DNA of 64,000 bases from Heloderma charlesbogerti (Eukaryota; Chordata; Lepidosauria; Squamata; Helodermatidae): NCBI GenBank assembly GCA_026122225.1, contig JANEZZ010001870.1, forward strand, positions 62,001 to 126,000, given 5' to 3'. Numbering within the stretch: the first letter of the stretch is position 1; each line of letters starts with the position of its first letter. The notes below the pieces were generated by a model. It saw only the letters and a program-made list of their open reading frames with translations, made no database searches and was not told the DNA's origin. Below, piece by piece: positions 47,330 through 59,149 of the stretch. The translations under genes and the position numbers were made by a program.

Positions 47330-48060
47330 CCCTCAGTGGTATATCTGCACTGGCCCCAGATCTGGTGCAAATAATTTCCTGCCCATTTATTTGATGGAAG
47401 GAAAGCGTTTGGGGGTTAAAAATAGCTCCCCTGTGGTGACAACCAACCTGACCATGTTACAACACAGGATATGGTGTAACTCACCTTCAAGCTGGTGTCC
47501 TCCAGATGTTTTGGACTTCAACTCCCATCAGTCCCAGTGAGCAGGGCCAATGCTCAGGAATGCTGGGAGTGGTAGTCCAAATATCTAGAGGGCCCTGGGT
47601 TGGGGCAGGCTGGTGTAACTCAACACTCGATCACATCACACCACCACCCGTACATAAACCCCACAGAGGGAGCCTGTTACCCAGATGACAGGAAGTGCAG
47701 CTTGGGGCAATATCTCTGAGGCCCCATGCCTTGCACACTTGGAGCTCACAAGAGGGAACACTGTTGATGGGAGACAGAGAGAAGGGAACTTCACATGCAA
47801 AGGGAGACCAAATAGCCCGGCTCCAGAACACGCATGGGAACCCCAGCATGTTGCTAACACTGCTCTGCCTGGAGCCAGACAATGCTCAGGACAGAGCAGC
47901 CCGTGCAGGGGAGGCAAGGAGAGCAGCAACCAGGCTGCAAGAAGAACGGCAGCAATGGTCTGCCAAGTGGGATTATGGTGTCTTGTCTGAATTGTATTAC
48001 TGTAATACTCTCCTTGCTGTAACAGCCGGTGAGCTGCCTGTAGGCAAGGGCCAGGCTCCC
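47330..48060 (-). repeat. Unclassified about 700-bp interspersed repeat, copy 1
   Basis: On the minus strand, AATTCAGACAAGACACCATAAT, TGTTCTGGAGCCGGGCT, CTTGTGAGCTC, CTGTGGGGTTTATGTACGGGTGGTGGTGTG and GGAAATTATTTGCACCAG occur in the same order as in the + strand copy at 59150-59850. No ORF is visible. A hAT-like MITE is inserted at 47485-47615. Confidence 0.75.
47485..47615. mobile_element. hAT-like MITE
   Basis: Arms TCCAGATGTTTTGGACTTCA ACTCCCA and TGGGAGTGGTAGTCCAAATATCTAGAGGG are inverted copies, the classic squamate 'CAGATGTTGGACTACAACTCCCA' element. GTAACTCA flanks both sides (47477-47484 and 47616-47623), an 8-bp duplication as made by hAT transposases. Confidence 0.7.
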
Positions 48061-49004
48061 TGCTGAAATGCAAATAGTCACTCAGACACAGGGTTTCACT
48101 GTCGCCCTGGGCGGGGCACCCTCAGGTGGGCCCCACCCTCTCACTCCCCACAGACACCTCCTGTGCATCCAGGATCAGGGCAGATGTGCTCCAGAGACTG
48201 ACGGTGGGTTGCTATTCTCTGTGGCTCTTCCTGCTCTCTGCAGGCCACTCTTCCACAGGTACAGGATCCAACCCACACCACATTCCATGTGGTCCAGGAG
48301 GGAGGCCCATCCTGTGAGCATCAGCAGTGACAAGGACACACCTAGGCTGTTCCTCAGTAGGGTTCCCTGCAATTTTCACCATGATTGGCTGTCTGCGCAA
48401 CAGCCCTGCACTGCGGATATTTGGAGACGGCTATCATGTCTCCTTAATCTTCTCCAGGTTAAGCATACCCAGCTGTTCCAACCATTCCTCACAGGACTTG
48501 GTTTCCAGCCCACTCACCATCCTGATTGCCCTTCTCTGGACATGCTTCAGTTTGTCAGTGTCCTTAAAATGTGGCAGAACCCCACTGTACTCCAGATTAG
48601 CCTGTCCAGTGTGGAATAGAATGGAATCTCTTGATCTGGGTGCTATGCTTCTTGTTAATGCAGTCTAAGATGAATTAGCTTTTTAAGCAACAGCTCACTC
48701 ACATTTGGCCTGTCATCCATAAGACACCTAGATCTTTTTCACATGTACTTCCGCCAAACCAGGTCTCCTTGTGCCTTTGATTGTGACCTCAGTTCAGGAC
48801 TTTACATCTTTGTTGAATTTCATTTTGTTGAACTCAGCGTTCTAGCCTGTCAAGTTCATTTTGAATCTTGATTCTGTCTTCTATGGTGTTAGCTACCTCT
48901 CCCAACTTCATCTTATCTACAAACCTGATAAGCATCTCTACTCCTTCTCCAAGTCACTTATAAAAATGTTGAACATCACAGGGCCTAGGACAGAGCCCTG
49001 CAGC

Positions 49005-50139
49005 TAGGCATGGCGGAAAATTCTGCCACGGATCTTGGTGAGGCCAAATGCCAGCACATTCAGACCCCCCGAAATCTGGTGGAACGAAGCCCCCCGGCCC
49101 CCCACCCTGAGAAATGGGCCCGGAATGGAGCCTACCTTGGTCGGCCGTTCCAGTGCTCCTCGAATGGCAGCTGCGTCTGCAGCCGCCATTTGCATCTTTG
49201 GAATGGCCATGATAGGCTACGTAAATACTTACGTAGCCTATCATGGCTAACGCAGGGACGTAGCCTATTACGGCAAAAAAAAAGGGAATGCAAATGGCAG
49301 CGGCTACAGCGGCTGCCATTTGCATTCCCTTTTTCACCGTGATAGGCTAGGTAAATTTTTACGTAGCCTATCACAGCTAAAAAAGGGAATGCAAATGGCG
49401 GCCGCTGTAGCTGCCATTTGCGTTCCCTTTTTTTTTGCCGTGATAGGCTACATAAATATTTACATAGCCTATCACAGCTAAAGCGGGAATGCAAATGGCA
49501 TAGGGTGTACGAAACCCCGCTTACCTGGCTCCGCTGGGTTCCACAGGTGGGGGGAGGTGATCCGTTCCTCCCCCCAAAATCCTCGATAGGGGGTTCTGCT
49601 CCGCGGCCAGCTGGAGCTCCAGCCGCTGCCGGGCTGGTGCGAACACAAATGGTGTCCTGTGTAGGAGAAGCCATTTGCGCCCCTACGCCAGCCTGTGATA
49701 GGATATGTAAATATTTACGTAGCCTATCACGGCTAAAGCAGGGACGCAAATGGCGGAGTGGAGCCAGCCGGGCAGGATTCTGGGGGGGAGGAATGCAAAT
49801 GGCATTCCCTACACCATTTGCGTTCCCGCCTTAGCCGTGATAGGCTACATAAATATTTATGTAGCCTATCACAGGCCGGCATAGGGACACAAATGGCATC
49901 CCCTACACAGGACGCCATTTGTTTCTGCACCAGCCCAGCAATGGCTGGAGGCCCTGCTGCGGTTTGGCCTGGCTGGCAGCTCTGCAGCCTGGCTGCAGAG
50001 CGGAGCCAGCCGGGCAGGATTCTGGGGGGAGGAATGGATTGCCTCCCCCCTGTTGAGGATTCCGGGGGGAGGAACAGATCACCTCCCCCCACCTGCGGAA
50101 CCTGGCAGAGCCAGGTAAGTGGGGTTTCGTACACCCCTA
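49005..50139. mobile_element. Multi-hairpin hAT element with 8-bp target duplication
   Basis: CCTGCAGC flanks both sides (48997-49004 and 50140-50147). The ends are TAGGCATGG... and ...CACCCCTA; the right end read inward is TAGGGGTGTACGAAACCCC, and a second copy of it begins at about 49504. The two copies of this long end (49504-49590 and about 50040-50139) are inverted repeats. The interior has five palindromes of type GTGATAGGCTACGTAAAT and its complement (first: 49206-49224 with 49229-49247, perfect 19-bp arms), and two of type GGGAATGCAAATGGC and its complement. No transposase is encoded. Confidence 0.8.
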
Positions 50140-50338
50140 CCTGCAGCATTTCACTTGAGATCTCCCTTGAGGAAGATGCTGAGCACTCATTGGATACAGT
50201 TTCTCAACCAGCTGTGGATCCATTAAACAGTGGTGGATCCAGTCCACATTTTACCAGCTTGTCAACAAGGATATCATGGGAAACCTGGTCAAATGCTTTG
50301 CTGAAATCAAGACATACTCCGCGGCAGCTCCTGTGACA

Positions 50339-51295
50339 GCAATGAGACTGGTGGGGCAGGGAGCAGGTCAGCGGCGACAGCGCCAAGGGCCAGCAACATC
50401 ACATTCTTGTACGCCAAAGCAACGGGGCATCCATCGCTCTTCCTCCATGCAATCACGAACCCAACGAAGTTGTAAGGAGGAGTCCAGAGCTATCTTCCTG
50501 CAACCCCAGACCCACCTAAGCACGCCCACAGATGCACACCTTTTCTTGCTTGCTTTTTGAGCATGATGTGGCGGGGGGGGGGGGCAGCAGCATTTTTGCC
50601 AGAGCAAGAAACAGCAGGGGGCTTGGGACAGGAAGCAGGAATGGGTCTGATGAACGTTTCTCAAGCCCGCTGCAATGTCATGCTCAGAAAAGATGCTCCT
50701 GCCCCACAACCACCACACTGCAACCACCAGATCTTGCTAGAAAAATTGAACAAGAGATGACCCACAGCCACCAGATCTTGCTGGGGGGGGGGATGACTAG
50801 CAGCTTCCAGATCTTGCTCACAGAAAATGAGAAATGCTCCACAAGGCCAGATTTTGCTCAGGAAAAAACCCTCTCAGCTGCCGGGCCTTGGAGAAAAGGC
50901 AGCGCCCCGCCCCCGGGAAAGGGGGGACCCCTCGCGTAGGCTGCCGGCGGGCTCCCCTCCGCTGGGCGGAAAACACGGAAGAGGGCACTCCGCGCCCAGG
51001 GCGCCTCTCGCCCTGCAGCTCGCACGCTCGCCCCGGGTTCTGGCCGGGGGCAGGAGGAGGGCGCGGGCCGCGGCGCCCAGCCAGCCCCCGGCCGCCTCCA
51101 GCGGCCGCGCCCGCCGACGGGCCCGGCTGGCGCCCCGTGTGCCCCGCCCTCGGCGCGCCTCGACGGGCGGGCCCGCTGGGCAAGGCGGCGCCCCCGCGCC
51201 CGGTCGGGAAGGCGCTCCGCTGCGGGCCGGCACGCGCGGCGGCGGGGCTGGGCGGGAGGCGCGCGAGGCCCCGCGGCCCACGCGCCGGCCGTCCC
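50339..51295. repeat. 957-bp segmental duplication, copy B
   Basis: Apparently identical to 18409-19365. Here the segment sits inside CR1 sequence. ATACTCCGC (50314-50322) and ATACTGCGC (51301-51309) flank the inserted DNA with one mismatch and fit a 9-bp duplication of the CR1 target. There is no poly(A) and no terminal inverted repeat, so this copy is the inserted one. Confidence 0.88.
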
Positions 51296-51417
51296 GGGAT
51301 ATACTGCGCCCGTGGCATTCCCATGATCTATTAGACTAGTAGCTACCAAAAAAAGAGATAAGATTGGTTTGGCATCATTTATTCCTAGCAAATCTATATT
51401 GGTGCCTGGTAATCAGC

Positions 51418-51726
51418 TCATTCTTTTCTTGTTGTTCAGTAGTGTCCGACTCTTCGTGACCCCGTGGACCACAGCACGCCAGGCCTTCCTGTCCTGCGCT
51501 CTCTCCCGGAGCGTGCTCAAGTGCATATTCATTGCATCGCTGATGCTATCTAGCCATCTCATCCTCTGCCGTCCCCTTCTCCTTTTGCCTTCAGTCTTTC
51601 CCAGCATCAGGGTCTTTTTCAGGGAGTTTTCTCTTCGCATTAGGTGGCCAAAATATTTGAGCTTCAGCTTCAGGATCTGCCCTTCCAATGAGCACTCAGG
51701 GTTGATTTCCTTTAGGATGGACTGAT
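51418..51726 (-). mobile_element. BovB 3' end, 5'-truncated
   Basis: The minus frame reads FGHLMRRENSLKKTLMLGKT and ends with the SRTLLN region; the 3' tail ACTGAACAACAAG lies at about 51430. The truncation point at 51726 abuts the 3' end of the CR1 at 51727. Confidence 0.88.
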
Positions 51727-52718
51727 TTCATAGAATCATAGAATAGTACGGTTGGAAGGGGCCTACAAGGCCATCGAGTCCAACCCCCTGCTCAATGCAA
51801 GAATCCAAGTCAGAGCATCCCTGACAGATGGCTGTCCAGCCTCGTCTTGAAGGCCTCCAGTGAGGGAGAGCCCACCACCTCCCCAGGTAATTGGTTCCAT
51901 TGTCGTATTGCTCTGACACTCAGGAGGTTTTTCCTGATGTTCAGCCGGAATCTGGCTTCCTGTCACTTGAGCCCATTATTCCGTGTCCTGCACTCTGGGA
52001 TGATCAAGAAGAGATCCTGGCCTTCTTCTCTGTGACAACTTTTCAAGTACTTGAAGAGTGCTATCATATCTCCCCTCAGTCTTCTCTTCTCAAGGCTAAA
52101 CATGCCCAGTTCGTTCAGTCTCTCTTCATAGGGCTTTGTTTCCAGTCCCCTGATCATCTTTGCTGCCCTCCTCTGAACCCTCTCCAGTTTGTCTGCATCC
52201 TTCTTAAAGTGTGGTGCCCAGAACTGGACACAGTACTCCAGATGAGGCCTAACCAGTGCTGAGTAGAGGGGAACTAGTACTTCCCAGGATTTGGAAGCAA
52301 TGCTTCTATGAATGCAGCCCAAAAGAGCATTGCCTTTTTTGCAGCCACATCACATTGTTGGCTCATATTCAGCTTGTGATCGACAACAATTCCAAGATCC
52401 TTCTCGCTTGTAGTGTGGTTGAGCCACATATCGCCCATCTTGTAACTGTGCATTTGGTTTCTTTTTCCGAGGTGCAGAACTTGGCATTTGTCCCTATTAA
52501 ATGCCATTCTGTTGTTTTCTGCCCAGCACTCCAGTCTATCCAGATCACTTTGAATTTTGTTTCTGTCTTCCAAAGTATTAGCTATCCCGCCCAATTTTGT
52601 GTCTTCTGCAAATCTGATCAGCATTCCCCGCACCTCCTCCTCCAAGTCATTAATAAAAATGTTGAAGAGCACTGGGCCCAGGACTGAGCCCTGAGGTACC
52701 CCACTCGTTACCTCTCCC
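51727..52718 (-). mobile_element. CR1 LINE, 5'-truncated
   Basis: Ends with CTATTCTATGATTCTATG. The frame 52322-51963 holds [20 protein letters not shown] and [14 protein letters not shown], and 52672-52274 holds IRFAEDTKLGG (FADD changed to FAED). It starts abruptly at 52718, next to the unique-looking region. Confidence 0.9.
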
Positions 52719-54233
52719 TTTTGAAAATAAATTGTTTATATATGTCCCATTTTGCTATTCTAGATCTTACTGGATAAAAAAAACAAATTAAAAATCACCA
52801 AGAAGAATGTAAGCATATATAGATCGGCATGGAGGATGGATAGCAAGACAGTTTTTCTGGACAACCCCCCCCCCCAACATATTGGTCCGAAATGAAATTG
52901 CATCTGACCACCACCACCACACTTTTGAACAGCCTATTTAGAACCAATATAGGAAGAGAAAGGGGCCACTTGACAACACTCAGGTTCGATTGGGACAAAT
53001 ACAGACCTTACTTCGAAGAAGCATGTATTTGTGCAACATACACTGGAGAAAACCTTGAGACCAACGTATAAACACCTTCAGATTTCCATGTATCATCTTT
53101 TGCTTATCTAAATAATTTGTTCATTCCCCTCCTCAACCCGCTCTCATCAGCAGTATACAGGTTAGCCATATGTAAGCTATAAATGTATCTGTTCAGATGA
53201 TTATATTAAATAGCTCCATAAATAAATGGGCAACAAGAAATGAATGAGTAACCAGAAGAATAGAGAACCTTGCTTTCTACTGTTTTTTGAAATCCGAATA
53301 GGAAGTCTTCCTGACCCCTGAACAACACTACAACCACACATTTCCATGGTATTTATTTTTACTGTTAACAATACGTATTTACTAGTTAAGGCCAGAAGAA
53401 ATCTGTTCATGGACCTCTGCTGTGAATAAACCATGGCATAAACATGACTTCTCAATGTTGAAAGGCTTCTCTTTCATATGAATAAGTATTCAATAACAGC
53501 AAGGAATGAAAGCAGATAGAGAAGATGACAGCAAAGACAAGTTCCACCAGGGCAACTTGTGCTTGGAAATGAATTTACATACTAAAAATGCACTCAGACT
53601 CTCTCTTCTCAGACAGGGTATACGAACTACTGCACAGCAATAACGGCACTACTTTCTGAGAAACACAAATAAGAAATCCAGTCTGGCAGAAATCATAAAG
53701 GCCATTAACTTATTCTGTCATTCAAAGTTTTCTTCTCCTCAGTTCACAACTGCTTTATTGTATGATCATAAAATGCAATCTGTTAAGATGATCTAGCAGG
53801 TGTGCAAACCGAAAAGCAAATTAGCTAAATAAATTGGGTTTCAGGATAGCACTTCAAATTCAAAGGTTCCATAAAAACAATGGCATTAATAAAGTCTGGA
53901 AAGAACAGGAAAAGATGCATATATAAACTTGCTTTCAAAGCTTCTTATGCAACTTGTTACAAGAAAAAGTTGCTTTAGAAAGGCCTCATTGGGAGGAGAG
54001 AGAACACTACATATGCCAGGATCTGAAGGCTTTAAACACACACACACATACACGCTAGCAGTTCCCCTTATTTAAACAACTATGCGGAAAAACAGTTAAA
54101 CTTGAATTAACTTTTGCTTTGAAATTGCTTGTCTTTTCCCTTGTGCAGAAGTATCCTCTCAAATCAATGGAGGAACAATTAAATGACAAGGGTCAGCAAC
54201 ATCCAGGACTGTTTTCAGGAAGACTCTGTATTT
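52719..54233 (-). other. Possible long 3' untranslated region
   Basis: This is the longest stretch of the window without recognisable transposons: AT-rich, no frame, with a CA repeat near 54038. It follows the stop codon of the unidentified coding tail on the minus strand, and may be its 3'UTR. Confidence 0.4.
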
Positions 54234-54575
54234 TCACAGCAGAGGCTGCTGATGGTAATTTGTTTGCTGTTGTGAAAGTGAATGAGGTGGAATTGCTGGA
54301 TAGCATGCGCCTTGAGGCAAACTAGATGCAGTGTAGGCTAGCATATCCATAGGCATGCCCATTTGTTGAGAATATGGAACTGTTCCAGCTGGTGGAAGGC
54401 AAGAATTCTGGTTCACATAAGCAGGATTGTACACAGAATCTAAACCAGTGCTTAAGTAAGTAGTCTGAGCAGGCTGAGATGTTGCTGAAGAATTTATAGT
54501 AGGAGCCAAGGACCTCAGTGAACCAATCTGGTCACCTCCTGGATTGTAGCCTTGAGAAACACCATGAACCACATA
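54234..54575 (-). pseudogene. C-terminal tail of an unidentified Gln/Ser/Pro/Tyr-rich protein
   Basis: The minus frame shows [50 protein letters not shown] and ends [15 protein letters not shown] with TGA at 54236-54234. Composition and the lack of repeats argue for a real vertebrate protein C-terminus, such as the disordered tail of an adaptor or RNA-binding protein, but I cannot name it. The upstream sequence is directly BovB (54577 on), so any N-terminal part is missing. A possible acceptor (TTTCTCAAG) precedes GCTACAATCC. Confidence 0.45.
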
Positions 54576-54576
54576 G

Positions 54577-55225
54577 GATTTGACCTCCTTGCAGTCCAGG
54601 GGACTCATAAGAGTTTTCTCCAGCACCACAGTTCGAAAGCATCGATTCTTCGGCGCTCAGACTTCTTTATAGTCCAGCTCTCACAGCCATACAATGCTAC
54701 TGGGAAAACCATAGCTTTGATTGTACGGACCTTTGTCGGCAAGGTGATGTTTCTGCTTCTTACTATGTTGTCTAGGTTTGCCATAGCTTTCCTCCCAAGG
54801 AGCAAGCGTCTTTTAATTTCATGGCTACAGTCACCAGTTCACATACTGCTGAAGCCTAGCTTGTAGGATTTTGAGCATCACCTTGCTCGCATGTGAAATG
54901 AGCACAACTGTACGGTAGTTTGAACACTCTTTGGCGTTGCCCTTCTTTGGAATTGGGATGTAAACTGACCTTTTCCAGTCTTGTGGCCACTGTTGAGTGT
55001 TCCAAATTTGTTGGCATATTGAGTACAGCACTTTAACAGCATCATCTTTTAGGATCTTAAATAGCTCAGCTGGAATACTGTCATCTCCGCTAGCTTTGTT
55101 GTTAGTAATGCTTCCTAAGGCCCATTTGACTTCACTCTCTAGGATGTCTGGCTCAAGTTCAGTGACCGCACTATCATGGCTATCAGGGACATTCAGATCT
55201 TTCCTGTATAGTTCTCATTCTTTTC
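54577..55225 (-). mobile_element. BovB internal fragment, both ends missing
   Basis: The minus strand holds YIPIPKKGNAKECSNYRTV and MLKILQARLQQYVN, then after a deletion MANLDNIVRSRNITLPTKV and [10 protein letters not shown], ending at GGAGGTCAAATC. About 0.7 kb, including the catalytic YADD, is deleted internally. The 3' end of the element is absent and the unidentified gene tail follows. Confidence 0.85.
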
Positions 55226-55460
55226 TAGATGCTCCCAAATTGACCACTGGATAATCTGTTCTAGAATTTTGCCTGACTGGTTTGGATCTGCCTTTCCTCA
55301 GTTTTGAAAATAGTAACAACTTTTGACTGACTTCAGTCTTCCAGTACTTCACCCATTATACAAGAATTCTCAAATGGTAATGGACCATGGCTCAGAAATA
55401 ATACCGGCAAGCTCCTTCAGCACCTGGGGATGTGATTCATCTGGCCCTAGAGAGCTGGAA
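55226..55460 (-). mobile_element. CR1-like fragment
   Basis: The complement of GATGAATCACATCCCCAGG, CTGAAGGAGCTTGCC and GAACAGATTATCC corresponds to the DE.HP..LKELA and LEQII blocks of CR1 reverse transcriptase. It lies between a minus-strand and a plus-strand BovB piece. Confidence 0.6.
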
Positions 55461-55465
55461 TAACT

Positions 55466-56400
55466 GAGTGGTTCAAAATTGGGAAAGGAGTACGACAAGG
55501 CTGCATATTGTCACCCTGCTTATTTAACTTATATGCAGAGTACATCATGAGAAATGCCGGGTTGGATGAATCAGAGGTCAGAATTAAGATTGCTGGGAGA
55601 ATTATCAACAACCTCCGATATGCAGATGATACCACCCTAATGGCAGAAAGTGAAGAGGATCTCAAGATCCTCTTGTTGAGGGTGAAAGAGGAGAGTGCAA
55701 AAGCTGGTTTGAAACTCAACATTAAAAAAACGAAGATCATGGCATCTGGCCCTATCACTTCCTGGCATATAGAAGGGGAAGAAATGGAAGCAGTGACAGA
55801 TTTTACTTTCTTGGGCTCCAAGATCACTGCAGACGGTGACTGTAGCCATGAAATTAAAAGACGCTTGCTCCTTGGGAGGAAAGCTATGGCAAACCTAGAC
55901 AGCATAGTAAGAAGCAGAGACATCACCTTGCCGACAAAGGTCCGTCTAATCAAAGCTATGGTTTTCCCAGTAGCAACATATGGCTGTGAGAGCTGGACTA
56001 TAAGGAAGGCTGAGCGCCGAAGAATCGATGCTTTCGAACTGTGGTGCTGGAGAAGACTCTTACGAGTCCCCTGGACTGCAAGGAGGTCAAATCAGTCCAT
56101 CCTAAAGGAAATCAACCCTGAGTGCTCATTGGAAGGACAGATACTGAAGCTGAAGCTCCAATATTTTGGCCACCTAATGCGAAGAGAAAACTCTCTGGAA
56201 AAGACCCTGATGCTGGGAAAGACTGAAGGCAAAAGGAGAAGGGGACGGCAGAGGATGAGATGGCTAGATAGCATCACCGATGCAATGAAGATGAACTTGA
56301 GCATGCTCCGGGAGAGAGCGCAGGACAGGAAGGCCTGGCGTGCTATGGTCCATGGGGTCACGAAGAGTCGGACACGACTGAATGACTGAACAACAACAAA
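55466..56400 (+). mobile_element. BovB 3' part, 5'-truncated, ORF open
   Basis: The frame 55508-56389 (293 codons) is uninterrupted from CLFNLYAEYIMRNAGL through LRYADDTTLMAE to HGVTKSRTRLND, and the ACTGAACAACAACAAA tail follows. It is very similar to the full-length copy at 36363. Confidence 0.93.
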
Positions 56401-57634
56401 GAGAGCTGGACTCACTTAAAGCAGCCAGGTGCTATCTCCTTACCTTTCATGGCCTGCAAGTCCCTCCTCATATCATTGGTCCTACTTTCCCAGTTAAAAC
56501 ACAATTCCTCTTGCAGGAGAAAACTGAGGCAAACTAGGAATTTAATAATTGCCCCTTCTCACTATCACCTGTTAACACCCCCCATTTCCCCCCTATCTTT
56601 TTCTTCTTCTCCTTCTCTGAACATAGCCAAAGAAGCCACTCGTTTTTGTTTTGGTAGCCCACCCAAGCCTCAACTCGGTATTTTTCCGAAACGCAACTGC
56701 TGCTCCAGCAATGAGTACAGCGCTGTCTCACAGTGCTTATGATGCGACCGAGCACCACGCAGAAATGCGCAGCGCTGTAATTGCGGGGGGAGGGGGAGCC
56801 TGAACAGCCCCGTGCGTTTCACCATTTGTGCTGGCAGTGTGCGTGCGCTGCAAGCTGCGGTACTGTGCTGCAGCTCCCGGATGGATGGGCAGGCCGGCTG
56901 CCGCTTCCACCTGCTGCTGCTCACGCAGGACTGGAGGGCTGAAAACAAGTCGCGGCTATTCATGGCTGTGCAGCTGCCTAGATGTGCAGTGAGACATAGC
57001 CACATACAAACATCAACTACATGTGGACCTTCACTGCTGTGCAGGAATGGAAGTTTTAAAATAAAGTGTGTGTTTATTCACTGCTGCTCAGATGTATAGG
57101 TACCCAGTGAAAACTAGCCACAAAAAAACAACACAGATTTCCTGTCTGCAAATCCTATGAAAAGCAAGGTGAACAAAGAGCAGGGGGCAAAAGGAGGAGG
57201 AGGAAGTGTAGATCCTATCACGGGAGGGGAGGAAAGATATGGGTGGGGGTTCAAGTGTTACAATGCCACTAGACTGGAATACGTATGTAGTGCACAGAAA
57301 TGGCAAGCACCAAAAAACACGTTGTAAAAGCAGTTTCAGAAAAAGGGAATAGTGAGGGAGAAATAGTGACAGGGCCATGGGTTGGGGTGTGCATCATGTG
57401 CCCTGTGCATGAATCAGATATTACAATACTGGGAGAAAACACTTGTGTAGATTGGCCACAGCTGCATGCTAGCAACCCACTCGCCTGTTGCACAGCTGTC
57501 TGACCTGGAGCATGCAAGGATAGAGGAGCCTACCTGGTACAAGTATGTCTTTGCTACACAGGCAGTTTTAGTGAGGAAGTGGGAGAGGAGAGGGAGTGGC
57601 ACCACCTGGCACTCAGCCCATGGTTATACCTCAC
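56401..57634. other. No gene recognised
   Basis: Spacer between two BovB insertions. Short frames only, without domain or splice support. Confidence 0.4.
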
Positions 57635-57695
57635 TATTGTGTGGGATGCCTAGACTGCTGTGATTATGCATATATTTCCCCATGAGGGTTGCAAG
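57635..57695. repeat. Left copy of about 60-bp repeat flanking BovB
   Basis: ATTGTGTGGGATGCCTAGAC ... GAGGGTTGCAAG. The right copy at 58940-58998 differs at about 8 positions, nearly all transitions. The left copy ends exactly where BovB begins. Confidence 0.8.
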
Positions 57696-58939
57696 GTTAT
57701 GCTCAAAATCCTACAAGCTAGGCTTCAGCAGCATGTGAACCGAGAACTACCGGAAGTACAAGCTGGGTTTCGAAGAGGCAGAGGAACTAGAGATCAAATC
57801 GCCAACATTCGCTGGATCATGGAGAAAACAAGAGAATTCCAGAAAAATGTCTATGTCTGCTTCATTGACTATGCTAAAGCCTTTGATTGTGTGGATCACA
57901 ACAAACTCTGGCGAATTCTGAAAGAGATGGGAGTACCAGACCGCCTTACCTGTCTCCTGAGAAACCTGTACAAGGGTCAAGAAGCAACAGTAAGAACTGG
58001 ACATGGAACAACTGATTGGTTCAAAATTGGGAAAGGAGTACGACAAGGCTGCATATTGTTGCCCTGCTTATTTAACTTATATGCAGACTACATCATGAGA
58101 AATGCCGGGTTGGATGAATCACAGGTCGGAATTAAGATTGCCGGGAGAATTATCAACAACCTCCGATATGCAGATGATATCACCCTAATGGCAGAAAGCG
58201 AAGAGGATCTCAAGAGCCTCTTGTTGAGGGTGAAAGAGGAGAGTGCAAAAGCTAGTTTGAAACTCAACATTAAAAAAATGAAGATCATGGCATCTGGCCC
58301 CATCACTTCCTGGCATATAGAAGGGGAAGAAATGGAAGCAGTGACAGATTTTACTTTCTTGGGCTCCAAGATCACTGCAGACGGTGACTGTAGCCATGAA
58401 ATTAAAAGACGCTTGCTCCTTGGGAGGAAAGCTATGGCAAACCTAGACAGCATAGTAAGAAGCAGAGACATCACCTTGCCGACAAAGGTCCGTCTAATCA
58501 AAGCTATGGTTTTCCCAGTAGCAACGTATGGCTGTGTGAGCTGGACTATAAGGAAGGCTGAGTGCCAACGAATCGATGCTTTCGAACTGTGGCGCTGGAG
58601 AAGACTCTTACGAGTCCCCTGGACTGCAAGGAGGTCAAATCAGTCCATCCTAAAGGAAATCTACCCTAAGTGCTCATTGGAAGGACAGATCCTGAAGCTG
58701 AAGCTCCAATATTTTGGCCACCTAATGCGAAGAGAAAACTCCCTGGAAAAGACCCTGATGCTGGGAAGGATTGAAGGCACAAGAAGGGGATGGCAGAGGA
58801 TGAGATGGCTAGATAGCATCACCAATGCAATGAATATGGACTTGAGCACGCTCCCGGAGAGAGCGCAGGACAGGAAGGCCTGGCGTGCTGTGGTCCATGG
58901 GGTCACGAAGAGTCGGACACGATGAACGACTGAACAACA
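57696..58939 (+). mobile_element. BovB 3' half, ORF open for 410 codons
   Basis: The frame opens at 57660 in flanking DNA and runs from VMLKILQARLQQHVNREL through CFIDYAKAFDCVDH, LRYADDITLMAE and FLGSKITADGDC to KSRTR, where a 1-bp deletion brings the stop forward by a few codons. It is 5'-truncated and so lacks the endonuclease. The tail ACGACTGAACAACA ends at 58939. Confidence 0.93.
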
Positions 58940-58998
58940 ATTGTGTGGGTTGCCTAGACTGCCGTGACTGTGCATATATTTCCCCACAAGGGTTGTAG
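58940..58998. repeat. Right copy of about 60-bp repeat flanking BovB
   Basis: ATTGTGTGGGTTGCCTAGAC ... AAGGGTTGTAG. It begins exactly where the BovB tail ends. See 57635-57695. Confidence 0.8.
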
Positions 58999-59149
58999 GG
59001 AAGCTATGTGGGCTTCGTGCATTTGGGCTATGATCCTGCAAAGCAAAAGTGTTCATGAGGGTTTGGCCCATGGTAGCAGTGCTTGGCGTGGAGTGGCCGG
59101 CCTCAGCCAACACTGAATGTACTGGCATATGGGGATGAGTGCCTCCCCC

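Larger units (their letters stand above)
48380..51416 (-). mobile_element. CR1 LINE fragment with two large insertions
   Basis: CR1 reverse-transcriptase sequence is split in three: 48380-49004, 50148-50322 and about 51301-51416. The last includes SLIDHGNATGAV and the second VCLDFSKAFDQVSHDILVDK in consecutive order on the minus strand. Between them lie the hAT element (49005-50139) and the 957-bp duplicate (50339-51295). Removing both restores CR1 order at the DNA level. Confidence 0.8.

Noticed and set aside
49005..50139. CRISPR-like array from regularly recurring GATAGGCTACGTAAAT words
   Set aside because: The recurring units are inverted-repeat hairpins in both orientations, spacing is irregular, and target duplication plus terminal repeats show a DNA transposon.
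48954..50149. Repeated Ala/Ile-rich frames suggesting membrane peptides
   Set aside because: They are readings through the hairpins of the hAT element.
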